Assembly (NCBI RefSeq): GCF_008033235.1
Contig: NZ_CP042432.1
Span: 868,001 to 932,000, forward strand
Source of the DNA: Anseongella ginsenosidimutans
Lineage (GTDB): Bacteria; Bacteroidota; Bacteroidia; Sphingobacteriales; Sphingobacteriaceae
Direction: 5' to 3'
DNA: 64,000 nucleotides
The position numbers were made by a program, and so were the translations under genes. This document shows, in pieces, positions 36,182 through 45,687 of the stretch. A model generated the notes under the pieces. The model saw nothing but the letters and a program-made list of their open reading frames with translations, was not told where the DNA came from and made no database searches. Every line of letters begins with the position of its first letter. The first letter of the stretch is position 1.

Positions 36182-37363
36182 TTAAGTAATAAATCCCGCC
36201 CAGATATACCCGGGGAAAACCTTCAAAGGCTGGCGCCCTATAACATACGATTGTGCTATCTTGAGATTTTTGGCCAGTGACTGCACGTTTTTCAGGTCTG
36301 CTTCTGTTGCGGTTTCCTTAACTTCAAAGCAAGCCTCCTTATTAAGGATGAAATCTATTTCCCTGCCCGACTTGAGTTGATAATAGGCAACTTCACCTTT
36401 ATGATGCAATTGGTTGAACACTGCATTTTCAAACCTGGAGCCGCTTGAAAGCTCCCCTGACATGGTTGCGATACCGTTGTCAAGGAAATAAACCTTTTTC
36501 GCTTTAACTATTTCCCGGTCGGGGCTGCTCGATAGTACGGGTATAGTACGTATAAGATAGCTTTTCTCCAATAGCTCAAGATAATTCTCTATTGTTTGCC
36601 GGGCCATTCCCATGAGGCTGGTTAACTTTGAAACCTCCAATCTCGTGCCTATCCGGACGGAGAGCAATTTGATAAGTTTATAAAGATTTGTTGGGTCCTT
36701 GATGTCTGAAAGTACTCTTATGTCAAGGTTAATGTAAGAACTTAATATATCAATTATCAGATCCTGTTTCTCCGCCATCGAATCAGCAAGAACCACTTCA
36801 GGAAACCCTCCAAAATTTACGTAGGAGTCATAATAGCCCTTTAATCTTTCGAACTCTGACCGGATAAACCTCTCCGCCTCTTCTATATTCGGGGACAAAG
36901 CAGCTACTCCATTAAATATCAGAAACTCTCCGAAGTTAAGGGGGTAGATTTCAAATATTTTCTTTCTGCCCGCTAATGATTCGGAAAAGAGGTTTTTCAT
37001 GTAATAGGCGCTTGAACCCGTTACTACAAACTTAATATCGTAGGTATCGTACAAGTATTTAATGATACTGGGTAAATTGGGAACCAACTGGATCTCATCC
37101 AGAACGATCAGCACTCTTTTGGTAAAGTCAGTTCCTTGTTGCCTTAGCGCTTGTACGGTGTTCTCATAATTAGGTTCGGAAAATAACTGCCTGTTATCGA
37201 TCCGCTCCAGGTCAAAATAATGTTTCTGCGCGATAGCAGATTCTTCCATTAATTGCTTCACCAGCGTAGTTTTGCCGGTTCGCCGCATGCCAGTAAGGAC
37301 AGTAACTTGCTTTCGCGTCAGATGATCTGACAGGAGAGGATATATGTGGCGAGCGAATAACAT
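36182..37363 (-). CDS. AAA ATPase with DUF4143 domain
   Basis: A 393-residue protein of the common bacterial ATPase family with an N-terminal AAA domain (Walker A MRRTGKTTLVKQL, Walker B VLIVLDEIQLV, sensor VVTGSSAYYMKN) and a C-terminal DUF4143 domain (FENAVFNQL, EIDFILN, EVKE), which has a PD-(D/E)XK-like core. Function is not established; they are frequent, mobile and often strain-specific. The gene is visibly richer in A+T than its neighbours, hinting at transfer. A 33-base direct repeat lies upstream. Confidence 0.88.
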   Translation of the reverse strand: MLFARHIYPLLSDHLTRKQVTVLTGMRRTGKTTLVKQLMEESAIAQKHYFDLERIDNRQLFSEPNYENTVQALRQQGTDFTKRVLIVLDEIQLVPNLPSIIKYLYDTYDIKFVVTGSSAYYMKNLFSESLAGRKKIFEIYPLNFGEFLIFNGVAALSPNIEEAERFIRSEFERLKGYYDSYVNFGGFPEVVLADSMAEKQDLIIDILSSYINLDIRVLSDIKDPTNLYKLIKLLSVRIGTRLEVSKLTSLMGMARQTIENYLELLEKSYLIRTIPVLSSSPDREIVKAKKVYFLDNGIATMSGELSSGSRFENAVFNQLHHKGEVAYYQLKSGREIDFILNKEACFEVKETATEADLKNVQSLAKNLKIAQSYVIGRQPLKVFPGYIWAGFIT

Positions 37364-37366
37364 ATT

Positions 37367-37429
37367 TACTATTTTACAAGTATGGTGTAAAAATAGTAAT
37401 ACTATTTTACAAGTGCAGTATAAAAATTT
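37367..37429. repeat. 33-base-period direct repeat upstream of the AAA ATPase
   Basis: TACTATTTTACAAGT occurs at 37367 and again at 37400, each followed by ...TAAAAAT. Each copy also has inverted TACTATTTT / AAAATAGTA. The pair sits in the gap between the ATPase start and the ypdA stop and could be an operator for the ATPase gene. Confidence 0.55.
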
Positions 37430-37440
37430 CGCTTTCTTAC

Positions 37441-38427
37441 TTAGGCTGCGGCCTGCTTTTCCAGGATCTTTCCGATGATGATGGAAGCATGTTCCCTGGA
37501 ATTCTCTATAAACCAGATATGGGTGTCCATTCCCCCGCAGACAACGCCGGCAAGGTAAAGATTCGGCATATTGCTTTCCATGCTTTCCGGGACGTAAGCG
37601 GGATACAATTTTTCATCGTCCGAAAGCTGGATGCCGATTTTACGGAGAAAGTCGAAATTGGGTTGGTAGCCGGTCATGGAAAGCACGAAATCGTTTTTAA
37701 CGGTGATGAGTCCGTCCGGCATGAGGATGTCCGCTTCCGTTTCGCGGATCTCTCTCAGGGTGCTGTTGAAGTACGCCTTGACTTCGCCGTCCTTAATGCG
37801 GTTTTCAATGTCAGGTTTAACCCAGTATTTCACCCGTTTGCCGATTTCAGGCCCCCTTATCACCATGGTTACTTCGGCGCCTTTCCGGAATGTTTCCAGG
37901 GCGGCGTCCACCGCCGAGTTATTCGCTCCTACAACGATTACTTTTTGCCCGGCATAAAAATGCGGATCTTTATAATAGTGCCGCACTTTCGGCAAGTCTT
38001 CTCCCTCTATATTCAGTTTGTTGGGAATATCGTAAAAGCCGGTCGCGACGATTACATGGACGGCATCATAGCTGCCTTTGGATGTTCGCACCCGGTACAC
38101 GCCTTCTTGCCGCTGCACATCCTGCACTTCCTCGAACAGCTTTATATTCAGCTGGTTGGACATGGCAATGCGCCGGTAATATTCCAGGGCTTCGGCACGG
38201 GTGGGTTTCGGATTATTGGATACAAAGGGGACACCGCCGATCTCCAGTCTTTCCGAAGTGGAAAAGAAGGTCATATTGGAGGGGTAATTATAGAGGGAAT
38301 TTACCAGCGGGCCCTTTTCAAGGATCGCGTAATTCAGGCCTGCCGCTTTAGCCTCCAGCCCGCAGGCCAGGCCAATAGGACCTCCTCCTATAATAAGCAC
38401 GTCATATTGCTGCCGATCTTCACTCAT
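37441..38427 (-). CDS. ypdA: YpdA-family NADPH-dependent disulfide reductase
   Basis: A 328-residue flavoprotein of the YpdA family, which reduces bacillithiol disulfide in organisms that make bacillithiol. The FAD motif VLIIGGGPIGLACGLEAKAAG is at the N-terminus, VIVVGANNSAVDAALETFRKGAEVTMVIR is the NADPH motif, and LAGVVCGGMDTHIWFIENSREHA is a YpdA signature with its conserved Cys. FFSTSERLEIGGVPF is also diagnostic. No bacillithiol synthesis gene is in the window. Confidence 0.9.
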   Translation of the reverse strand: MSEDRQQYDVLIIGGGPIGLACGLEAKAAGLNYAILEKGPLVNSLYNYPSNMTFFSTSERLEIGGVPFVSNNPKPTRAEALEYYRRIAMSNQLNIKLFEEVQDVQRQEGVYRVRTSKGSYDAVHVIVATGFYDIPNKLNIEGEDLPKVRHYYKDPHFYAGQKVIVVGANNSAVDAALETFRKGAEVTMVIRGPEIGKRVKYWVKPDIENRIKDGEVKAYFNSTLREIRETEADILMPDGLITVKNDFVLSMTGYQPNFDFLRKIGIQLSDDEKLYPAYVPESMESNMPNLYLAGVVCGGMDTHIWFIENSREHASIIIGKILEKQAAA

Positions 38428-38577
38428 TTTTCAAAAATACCGAATGAAATGCTATGGAAGAACAGGCGCCGCTGCAAAATGTTCAGAAGGTCTGGCCACA
38501 GGGCCACTATCCGCAGCAGGGCTTGCTTTACGCGGGGGTTGAAATAAAATGTATCTTTACGTTCCTTAAACCGCTAT

Positions 38578-39699
38578 ATGAATATAAAACAAGGGCTCTT
38601 TATACTCTTTTCCGGAATACTTACGGCCTGCAGCAGCTCATCTCCCAAAAATACGCCGGAAGCGCTTTCACTTGCTGAAACGGCAAGCGCTTTCCTGAAC
38701 ACCTTATCTCCCGGGCAGCGGGAGAAGGCTGTATTCCCTTTCGACTCAACCGAACGCTTTAACTGGCACTTTGTTCCCCGGGAGCGGCTGGGTATCCCGG
38801 TAAAAGAAATGGATTCGGTACAGCAGCAGGCAGCGTTTACCTTGTTAAGGTTTACCTTGAGCGAGCAGGGCTACCGGAAAGCGAAAGGAATTATGGAACT
38901 GGAGGCTGTTTTAAAGGAACTGGAAAACCGTGGGCCGGAAGATGATTACCGGGACCAGGGGAAATATTATTTCAGCCTGTTTGGCGAGCCCTCCGCCGGA
39001 ACTCCCTGGGGCTGGAGGGTGGAAGGGCATCATTTATCCATTAACTATACTTCCATTGGTAATAAACTGGTTTCGGCAAGTCCTGAATTCATGGGAGCTA
39101 ATCCCGCTATTGTACCTTCGGGGCCGCAGAAAGGAAGGCAGGTACTTAAAGATGAGACACAACTCGCTTTCAGCCTGCTCCATTCTCTTAACGCCAGCCA
39201 GCTTAAAAAGACGCTTATCAGCGAAGAAGCTCCTACCGACATCCTTACCGGAAACAAGCGCGAAGTATTGCTGGAACATCCGGAAGGCATTTTCTTTCAT
39301 GAACTGGACATCCGTCAAAAGGAACTTTTTATGCAGCTGCTGAATACCTATACCGGCAATTTCAGGGAAGAGTTTTCCGGTGAAATGATGAAGAAGCTGG
39401 ACGAAGCAGGCATGGACAGCCTGCGTTTTGCATGGGCAGGCAGCCGCCAGGCAGGACCGGGAAACCCGCATTACTACCGCATTCAGGGGCCTGTATTACT
39501 GATCGAATACGATAACACCCAGAATAACGCGAATCATGTACATACGGTAGTTCGCGACCTCAGCAATGATTTCGGGGAAGACGCCCTGAAAAGGCATTAC
39601 CGGGAGGGGCATTCCCGGCAGGAACATTCTCATACGCGTAATTCCGGCACGCATGCCCATTCCGGGGAGGAACATGCGCAGGCCGGCGGGCAACATTAA
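38578..39699 (+). CDS. DUF3500 lipoprotein with His-rich tail
   Basis: A 373-residue protein of the DUF3500 family, function unknown. It has a signal peptide with lipobox LTAC (Cys about 18). Family segments include LSPGQREKAVFPFDSTERFNWHFVP, GWRVEGHHLSINYT and VLLIEYDNTQNNANHVHTVVRD near the end. The last 30 residues are rich in His, Gly and Ser (EHSHTRNSGTHAHSGEEHA), so metal binding is possible. Convergent with ffh (14 bases). Homologues occur as single genes in many bacteria. Confidence 0.83.
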   Translation: MNIKQGLFILFSGILTACSSSSPKNTPEALSLAETASAFLNTLSPGQREKAVFPFDSTERFNWHFVPRERLGIPVKEMDSVQQQAAFTLLRFTLSEQGYRKAKGIMELEAVLKELENRGPEDDYRDQGKYYFSLFGEPSAGTPWGWRVEGHHLSINYTSIGNKLVSASPEFMGANPAIVPSGPQKGRQVLKDETQLAFSLLHSLNASQLKKTLISEEAPTDILTGNKREVLLEHPEGIFFHELDIRQKELFMQLLNTYTGNFREEFSGEMMKKLDEAGMDSLRFAWAGSRQAGPGNPHYYRIQGPVLLIEYDNTQNNANHVHTVVRDLSNDFGEDALKRHYREGHSRQEHSHTRNSGTHAHSGEEHAQAGGQH

Positions 39700-39713
39700 A
39701 GGATAGTGCAACG

Positions 39714-41036
39714 TTAGCGCGGCATGTTGCGCATCAGGCCGGCCATCTTTGAAGGATTATTCATCATCTTCATCATTTTGCGCATCTCTTCGAACTGTTT
39801 CAGCAGCTTGTTTACCTCGGCAATGTCATTTCCGCTTCCGCGGGCAATACGCTGCCGGCGGCTGCCGCTGATCACTTCCGGGTTCTGGCGTTCATAGGGC
39901 GTCATCGACTGGATGATCGCTTCAATACCTTTAAAGGAATCGTTATCCAGGTCAACATCCTTGATCGCCTTGCCAACGCCGGGGATCATTCCCATCAGGT
40001 CTTTGATGTTACCCATTTTTTTGATCTGCTGGAGTTGCCCCAGGAAATCATTAAAATCGAATTTATTCTTCCGGATCTTTCGTTGCAGCTCGGCAGCCTG
40101 CTTTTCGTCAATCTGCTGCTGGGCGCGTTCAACGAGGGAAACTACGTCTCCCATACCAAGGATCCGGGAAGCCATCCGGTCGGGATGAAAAACGTCGATT
40201 GCGTCCAGCTTTTCGCCCGTTCCGATGAACTTGATGGGCTTATCCACTACAGCCCGTATGGAAAGGGCCGCACCGCCGCGGGTATCGCCATCCAGCTTGG
40301 TAAGCACTACGCCGTCAAAATCAAGCCGTTCATTAAACGTTTTGGCTGTATTGACCGCATCCTGTCCCGTCATCGCATCCACCACAAAAAGAATTTCCTG
40401 GGGATTGGCGGCGGCTTTCACCCGGGCAATCTCATCCATCATTTCTTCATCTACTGCCAGGCGTCCGGCGGTGTCAATGATCACCACGTTATGCCCTTCC
40501 TGCTTCGCGCGGCTGATGGCCGCTTCGGCAATGCCTACAGGATCCTTGCTTTCATAGTCCGTAAATACCGGAACCCCGATCTGCTCACCCACGATCTTCA
40601 GCTGATCAATGGCTGCAGGCCGGTAAACGTCGCCGGCTACCAGCAGCGGCCGTTTGCCTTTCGATTTGATCAGGCGGGCGAGCTTCCCGGAAAAAGTGGT
40701 TTTACCCGATCCCTGCAAACCGGCGATCAGGATAATGGTAAAATTTGCCGACAGGTCCAGGTTCGCGGCCTGGCCCCCCATGAGCTTGCTCAGTTCATCG
40801 TTCGTGATCTTGACCATCAGCTGCCCGGGGGAAACCGAGGTAAGCACGTTCTGGCCAAGAGCCTTTTCCTTCACGGTATCGGTAAAGGCCTTCGCCACTT
40901 TGAAGCTAACGTCAGCGTCCAGCAAGGCTTTCCGCACTTCCTTCATGGTTTCGGCCACATTGATCTCGGTGATGCTGCCGTGACCCTTTAATACCTTGAA
41001 CGCTCTGTCTAATTTATCCTGGAGATTTTCAAACAT
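39714..41036 (-). CDS. ffh: Signal recognition particle protein
   Basis: The SRP GTPase that targets nascent membrane proteins to the translocon. The 440-residue protein has an N domain, then the G domain with [44 protein letters not shown] and [16 protein letters not shown]. The Met-rich M domain is at the end ([46 protein letters not shown]). No 4.5S RNA gene is seen nearby. Confidence 0.97.
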   Translation of the reverse strand: MFENLQDKLDRAFKVLKGHGSITEINVAETMKEVRKALLDADVSFKVAKAFTDTVKEKALGQNVLTSVSPGQLMVKITNDELSKLMGGQAANLDLSANFTIILIAGLQGSGKTTFSGKLARLIKSKGKRPLLVAGDVYRPAAIDQLKIVGEQIGVPVFTDYESKDPVGIAEAAISRAKQEGHNVVIIDTAGRLAVDEEMMDEIARVKAAANPQEILFVVDAMTGQDAVNTAKTFNERLDFDGVVLTKLDGDTRGGAALSIRAVVDKPIKFIGTGEKLDAIDVFHPDRMASRILGMGDVVSLVERAQQQIDEKQAAELQRKIRKNKFDFNDFLGQLQQIKKMGNIKDLMGMIPGVGKAIKDVDLDNDSFKGIEAIIQSMTPYERQNPEVISGSRRQRIARGSGNDIAEVNKLLKQFEEMRKMMKMMNNPSKMAGLMRNMPR

Positions 41037-41165
41037 GATCTACGAGTTAAAAACCGCAAATTTAGGGATTTACGATGACAAAACAGCGTTCACGCAATAC
41101 ATCATTATAGTCGTAATTGCAATCGTGCCGGATCACGATCGGGCATGCCAGGTTTTACTAAAAAT

Positions 41166-41196
41166 TTTGGCAAACGTAAACATTTCCCTACTTTTG
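41166..41196 (+). promoter_or_regulatory. Bacteroidota-type promoter of the restriction-modification operon
   Basis: TTTG at 41166-41169 and TACTTTTG at 41189-41196 are 19 bases apart, a full match to the Bacteroidota consensus TTTG-N19-TAnnTTTG. Transcription would start shortly after 41200, ahead of the regulator ATG at 41233. Confidence 0.7.
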
Positions 41197-41210
41197 ACAA
41201 AGAATGTCAA
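41194..41210. promoter_or_regulatory. Inverted repeat TTGACA-N5-TGTCAA, candidate operator for the HTH protein
   Basis: The half-sites at 41194-41199 and 41205-41210 are perfect inverses with a 5-base spacer. They overlap the -7 box and the likely start point, where a repressor would block transcription. Autoregulation of this kind is typical of controller proteins in restriction-modification systems. Binding is inferred. Confidence 0.55.
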
Positions 41211-41232
41211 GTACATAGTTTCAAATGTTATT

Positions 41233-41541
41233 ATGGATGTCATGAAAACAACCGGCGAAATACTGCGGGAAAGCCGGGAAAAAAAAGGATTGCTGCTCAG
41301 GCAGGTAGCGGCTTTGCTGGACATTGACACCGCCATTCTGAGCAAGGTTGAACGTGGAGCCAGAAAAGCGACTAAAGAACAAATTATCCGGCTTGCCGGA
41401 ATTCTCGATTTAAAGAAAGACTATTTGTTGATTCAGTACCTTAGTGAAAAGATCGCTTACGAACTTGCAGATGAAGATGTTGCCGCCAAAACATTAAAAG
41501 CAGCAGAAAAAAGAGTAAAATATTTAAAATCAAAAAAATGA
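41233..41541 (+). CDS. XRE-family HTH regulator, candidate controller (C) protein
   Basis: A 102-residue protein with a lambda-repressor-like helix-turn-helix at about residues 8-65 (LRESREKKGLLLRQVAALLDIDTAILSKVERG, then KEQIIRLAGILDL). A Lys-rich C-terminal helix follows. The start is the ATG at 41233 (another at 41242 is possible); upstream sequence in the same frame is ffh promoter region. Its stop overlaps the methyltransferase start in ATGA, so translation is coupled. Position and size fit a controller that delays nuclease expression, but it could be a plain autorepressor. Confidence 0.83.
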   Translation: MDVMKTTGEILRESREKKGLLLRQVAALLDIDTAILSKVERGARKATKEQIIRLAGILDLKKDYLLIQYLSEKIAYELADEDVAAKTLKAAEKRVKYLKSKK

Positions 41542-43490
41542 AGGTCGAAGAGTCTGGTCAGCAATATTTTTTTGAAACAAAAGCCCCTGTTAACAGTTAC
41601 CGCGAAATTTGTTCTCGAATCTCTGGCACGGATGTTTTGGCACCGGATGAATTTGGGAAGGCAATAAAAAACTGGGCAGGCGCCGCTCTTGAACAACCAA
41701 TCAATGTTGTCGCTTTATTTTCCGGCGCGGGTGGACTGGATATTGGGTTTTGCGATGCAGGCTTTACATTGGTTGAATCAGTCGAACTCGAAGAGAAGTT
41801 TGTACAAACTATGCGGCACAACCAGTCCGCGGGAAACTACTTTAGCAATGCAAATATCTTAGCCGGAGACATCCGGCATTATGAACCGGCCCGGTCTGCC
41901 CAGGTAGATTTTGTAATTGGCGGCCCGCCCTGCCAGTCATTTTCAGCAGCCGGGCGAAGGGCGGCGGGAGTGGCAGGGACAAAAGACGATAAAGGCAGCT
42001 TGTTCCAGGAATACGTAAGGGTTTTAAAGAAGCTGAAACCTAGAGGATTTTTGTTTGAAAATGTATATGGCTTATTGGGAGCCGAAAAAGGAGAATCTAT
42101 TAAAAAGATCGTTGATGCATTTAAGGAAATAGGATATAATATCTCCTACCGTATCCTGGACGCTGCTGATTATGGCGTTCCGCAGCATCGCGAAAGGCTT
42201 ATCATCGTTGGCTCCAAAAATGAAGCCTTCAAGTTTCCGAAACCAACGCACGGGCCTGATTCCGCCTTGAAATTCCCGCATTATTCAGCATATGATGCTA
42301 TTGAAAACGTTTCTTCACCTGAATCCGGTAAATTACCATCAATTAACGGCCGGTTCGGGCATCTTCTGGATGAAGTGCCTCCGGGGTTAAATTATAGCTT
42401 CTTTACCGAGAAAATGGGGCACCCGAACCCCATTTTTGCCTGGCGTTCGAAGTTCTCGGATTTTCTTTACAAAGCTGACCCTGTTACTCCCATTCGAACG
42501 TTAAAAGCGTCGGGCGGGCAATATACCGGTCCTTTTCATTGGGAAAACCGGCATTTCACGGTGGAGGAATTAAAGCGGCTTCAAACATTTCCGGATGATT
42601 ATAAAATACTTGGGAACCGCGCCGCCATATGTAAACAAATAGGAAATTCCGTCCCGCCGCAGTTTGCAAGAATATTGGCCCTGAGCGTGTTAAATCAATT
42701 TTTTAATGTTGAACTCCCTTTCGAGCTTCATTATCTCCATGAATACGATAAGCTATCTTTCAGAAAGCTGAAAAGAGAGAAAAGCTTGCGATACTTCCGA
42801 AAAGCATCCCATGTATTAGGCAATCATAAAAAAAAGCCCGAAAAAGAGATTACATTGAAAAAATACAACATTGAATTAACAGAGAATTTTAAAATAAAGA
42901 ACAATCCCGAATCGGATATAGAAGTAGTTTTCAAGCCCACAAACGAAAAATGGACGTTTGAGCTTCGCCGAAACGAAAACGCAAAAGAGTCATACAGGAT
43001 TGAATTAAAGAGGTTAAAAAAATTGCCGTTATTCCGCGCCGTTAATGAGGTTCATTTAGTTTTTTACAGTAATGTTTTAAGCGATTATACGGTTCTTTGG
43101 AAAATATTTGAACAAACCCTGGTTGAGAATCATATCAAGGCCGACCTTGTTCAGCTGAACGGCTATTATCAATACGCGAACGACATTTCATATAATTTTA
43201 TAAAATCCGGCAGTGAAACAAAAGAAGCTGTTTGGAGACTTTTGGAATTAATTCTCATTGATCCGGCAATCGGGCAGATCAGGCACATCAACCAGTTTTC
43301 GGAAAGCTATAAAATTAGCCGGGAAGAACTGATGAAGCATTTTTTTGACTTGCGAAAAATCGGATTTGAGATAAGGAACAGCAATACTAACCCGGAAATC
43401 CCTGAAAATGAGTATTTAATTCCTTACAAATTCCCAACGCTTACGCCCTTAAGTGTTCAACTCAAAAAATCATTACTGGCAAATGGATAA
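41538..43490 (+). CDS. DNA (cytosine-5-)-methyltransferase with long C-terminal extension
   Basis: A 650-residue C5 methyltransferase. SAM motif I is VVALFSGAGGLDIGF (residue about 57), motif IV has the catalytic Cys in GGPPCQSFSAAGRR, motif VI is FLFENVYGL, motif VIII QHRERLIIVGS, and motif X is KQIGNSVPPQFARILA. The target-recognition region lies between about 230 and 330. Residues 395-650 are extra: charged, A+T-rich in coding, and ending in a winged-helix-like stretch (ISREELMKHFFDLRKIG). Most family members end near 400. The extension may contribute to recognition or contact the partner protein. The next gene overlaps it by 8 bases. Confidence 0.92.
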   Translation: MKVEESGQQYFFETKAPVNSYREICSRISGTDVLAPDEFGKAIKNWAGAALEQPINVVALFSGAGGLDIGFCDAGFTLVESVELEEKFVQTMRHNQSAGNYFSNANILAGDIRHYEPARSAQVDFVIGGPPCQSFSAAGRRAAGVAGTKDDKGSLFQEYVRVLKKLKPRGFLFENVYGLLGAEKGESIKKIVDAFKEIGYNISYRILDAADYGVPQHRERLIIVGSKNEAFKFPKPTHGPDSALKFPHYSAYDAIENVSSPESGKLPSINGRFGHLLDEVPPGLNYSFFTEKMGHPNPIFAWRSKFSDFLYKADPVTPIRTLKASGGQYTGPFHWENRHFTVEELKRLQTFPDDYKILGNRAAICKQIGNSVPPQFARILALSVLNQFFNVELPFELHYLHEYDKLSFRKLKREKSLRYFRKASHVLGNHKKKPEKEITLKKYNIELTENFKIKNNPESDIEVVFKPTNEKWTFELRRNENAKESYRIELKRLKKLPLFRAVNEVHLVFYSNVLSDYTVLWKIFEQTLVENHIKADLVQLNGYYQYANDISYNFIKSGSETKEAVWRLLELILIDPAIGQIRHINQFSESYKISREELMKHFFDLRKIGFEIRNSNTNPEIPENEYLIPYKFPTLTPLSVQLKKSLLANG

Positions 43491-44796
43491 AGAAGGGAAA
43501 TACCAGCCTGTTTTGCATATCTACTTCGACAAAAGCATTTTGGTAAACGAAGACGGCGTAGAATCCCGGTACGAGGAAGGCCGGACTTCCGAGGAAGCAA
43601 AGAAAAGGTTAGCAATAATCAAAGCCGCGTTAGCCAATGGTTTTCTCGAAAAAATTATTCTGGAATGCCAGGATCCGGGAATAAAAATAGAAAACCTCAC
43701 AAAAGGCCAGGTTGACATTATTGAATCACTGGTAAACTCTGTTACAAGCGAAGTCGGCAGAGCCCTCGTAGGGTTAACAATTTTACAGCTAACGGTAAAA
43801 TCAATACATCCGGACCAATCTGTCCGTTTACATAAAGGAAGCACCGGCGCCGATTTTTCCTGGAAAGAAGGCATTCCAATGAGAGTTCTGGACAAAAATC
43901 ACATAACACCCGTACTCCGGAAGTACAACCTTTTAAGGCTGAACGCGGATGGGTTTATGATGACAAGAAGCCTGGCGGAAAATTACCCCTATTCGAAATT
44001 ATATAAAGCGGCGATCCGCGGTGCAAGGCAGGAGTGGTTAGAAATAACAGACGCTGTTGAAACAGGAAAATTAGACGCTGAAAACGCCTTGAAGCAGCTT
44101 ATTGTCTTTCTGAATAATAAATCGGAGGTATTTCTTGAACTGACGAAGGAAACAATAAATACATTGAATAACTTCCTGCAAAAGGAGCCTGCTTTCGATG
44201 AATGCTACGCGGCCATTGTCAGATTTATTGAAAGTTCCACCTATTCGGCAAGGATGTTTGAAGTTGCCATGCACGCATTATTCCAGGTGTTGGATGACGA
44301 AAAGTGCCTGAGCGGCTTTCTGAAACCGCTTTCTCAAATGCGCTCGGCAAATAAAAAACACGGGAACATCGGCGACATTGAACTTACGCTGACGCAAGGA
44401 AATAAGGACATTCTTGAATCATGGGATGCTAAATACGGCAAAACCTATCTGAGAGATGAGCTTGAAGAGCTGAATGACAAGCTTAAAATGCATCCTGAGA
44501 CACTTGTTGCTGGTTTCGTAACAGATCAAAAGCCTAATCTAAAGCCTGAGATCACAAAACGAACTGAAGAACTGGAGCTGATTCACGAAACCCAAATTCA
44601 CCTGATGGATCTCAGGGAATGGGTTGAGTACCAAATTGATAAGTATCAGCAGAATCCAGCCGAAATTGGCCCAAAATGGCTTACAGCAATCGGGGAATCC
44701 ATTTGCCAGTTAAGACGGGAAATAGCCCCCATTGACGAACCTACCGCGGAATGGGTTGAGTCTTTTAAGGTATGTTTAAAACAAGATAACATTTGA
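43483..44796 (+). CDS. Candidate type II restriction endonuclease partner (PD-(D/E)XK-like), not recognised by name
   Basis: I cannot name this 437-residue family. Near residues 300-335 it has NIGDIELTLTQ, then ILESWDAKYGK, matching the pattern D-x(n)-(D/E)xK of PD-(D/E)XK nucleases (Asp of GDIEL, then DAK). The rest is largely helical and charged. It starts inside the methyltransferase stop (ATG at 43483, 8-base overlap), so it is translated with it. Third place behind an HTH regulator and a C5-methyltransferase, in an A+T-rich island between housekeeping genes, is what a restriction enzyme would show. Target site unknown. Alternatively it could be an accessory protein of the methyltransferase. 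Confidence 0.6.
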   Translation: MDKEGKYQPVLHIYFDKSILVNEDGVESRYEEGRTSEEAKKRLAIIKAALANGFLEKIILECQDPGIKIENLTKGQVDIIESLVNSVTSEVGRALVGLTILQLTVKSIHPDQSVRLHKGSTGADFSWKEGIPMRVLDKNHITPVLRKYNLLRLNADGFMMTRSLAENYPYSKLYKAAIRGARQEWLEITDAVETGKLDAENALKQLIVFLNNKSEVFLELTKETINTLNNFLQKEPAFDECYAAIVRFIESSTYSARMFEVAMHALFQVLDDEKCLSGFLKPLSQMRSANKKHGNIGDIELTLTQGNKDILESWDAKYGKTYLRDELEELNDKLKMHPETLVAGFVTDQKPNLKPEITKRTEELELIHETQIHLMDLREWVEYQIDKYQQNPAEIGPKWLTAIGESICQLRREIAPIDEPTAEWVESFKVCLKQDNI

Positions 44797-45626
44797 TGAT
44801 GAATCCTTACATTCAAAAAATCACCCGGGCGCTCGGAATCCTGCTGCTTATAACCGGCTGCGCGCGCGAGCCTTATTCCTTCAGTAAAAAAATATACCGC
44901 AAACAACTGAAAGCGGAGTACAAGCAATTAAAGCGCATGGAAGCGCCGGTGCTGGAAGATTCCCTGCTGGTACTGCCTTCAGGCTTTATCCCTACCACTA
45001 ACTTCAACCTGCGCAAACCTAATTTCGTGGTGATCCATCATACTGCCCAAAATTCCTGCGATCAGACTTACCGCACCTTTACCCTGCAGCGGACCCAGGT
45101 AAGCGCGCATTATGTGATCTGCAAGGACGGGACGGTAACACAAATGCTGAGCGATTACCTGCGGGCATGGCATGGCGGAGCCGGAAAGTGGGGAAACGTC
45201 ACCGACCTTAATTCCGTATCCATTGGCATCGAACTGGATAATAATGGCTACGAGCCTTTTTCCCATTTGCAGGTCAACAGCCTGCTCGTGTTGCTGGACA
45301 GCCTGAAAACAAAATACCGGATTCCGGCGGCCAACTTTATAGGCCATGCGGATATCGCTCCCACGCGCAAGCAGGATCCGAATGCCCACTTTCCCTGGAA
45401 AACACTCGCAAAAAACGGCTTCGGCCTGTGGTACGACGACTTGCAGGACACCGTGCCCGACGGCTTTGACCCGATGAACGCACTCCGTCTGATCGGTTAC
45501 GATACCAGCCATCCGGAAGCGGCTATAAAAGCCTTCAAACTTCATTTTGTTCAACGCGACACCAGCCCTCAGCTGACCGCCTACGATAAGCGCATCCTCT
45601 TCAACCTGGTAAAGAAATTTTTTTGA
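44796..45626 (+). CDS. N-acetylmuramoyl-L-alanine amidase, AmpD-like lipoprotein (Amidase_2)
   Basis: A 276-residue amidase that would split MurNAc from the peptide in (anhydro)muropeptides. The signal peptide ends in lipobox LLITGC. FVVIHHTAQNS holds the first zinc His, AWHGGAG the second region, and IGHADIAPTRKQDPNAHFPW the last His and Asp/Lys. The start is the ATG at 44796, which shares one base with the preceding TGA; an ATG three bases later is equally possible. Being a lipoprotein it acts in the periplasm, unlike cytoplasmic AmpD. Confidence 0.9.
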   Translation: MMNPYIQKITRALGILLLITGCAREPYSFSKKIYRKQLKAEYKQLKRMEAPVLEDSLLVLPSGFIPTTNFNLRKPNFVVIHHTAQNSCDQTYRTFTLQRTQVSAHYVICKDGTVTQMLSDYLRAWHGGAGKWGNVTDLNSVSIGIELDNNGYEPFSHLQVNSLLVLLDSLKTKYRIPAANFIGHADIAPTRKQDPNAHFPWKTLAKNGFGLWYDDLQDTVPDGFDPMNALRLIGYDTSHPEAAIKAFKLHFVQRDTSPQLTAYDKRILFNLVKKFF

Positions 45627-45687
45627 AATGATTTAAAGCGGCTAAAAACTTAACCTTTTGCGTGCGGAAAATTTGTATCTTCATTCC

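Noticed and set aside
37489-38547. 352-codon plus-strand ORF
   Set aside because: Antisense shadow of ypdA, which has clear FAD and NADPH motifs.
40035-40991. 318-codon plus-strand ORF
   Set aside because: Antisense shadow of ffh.
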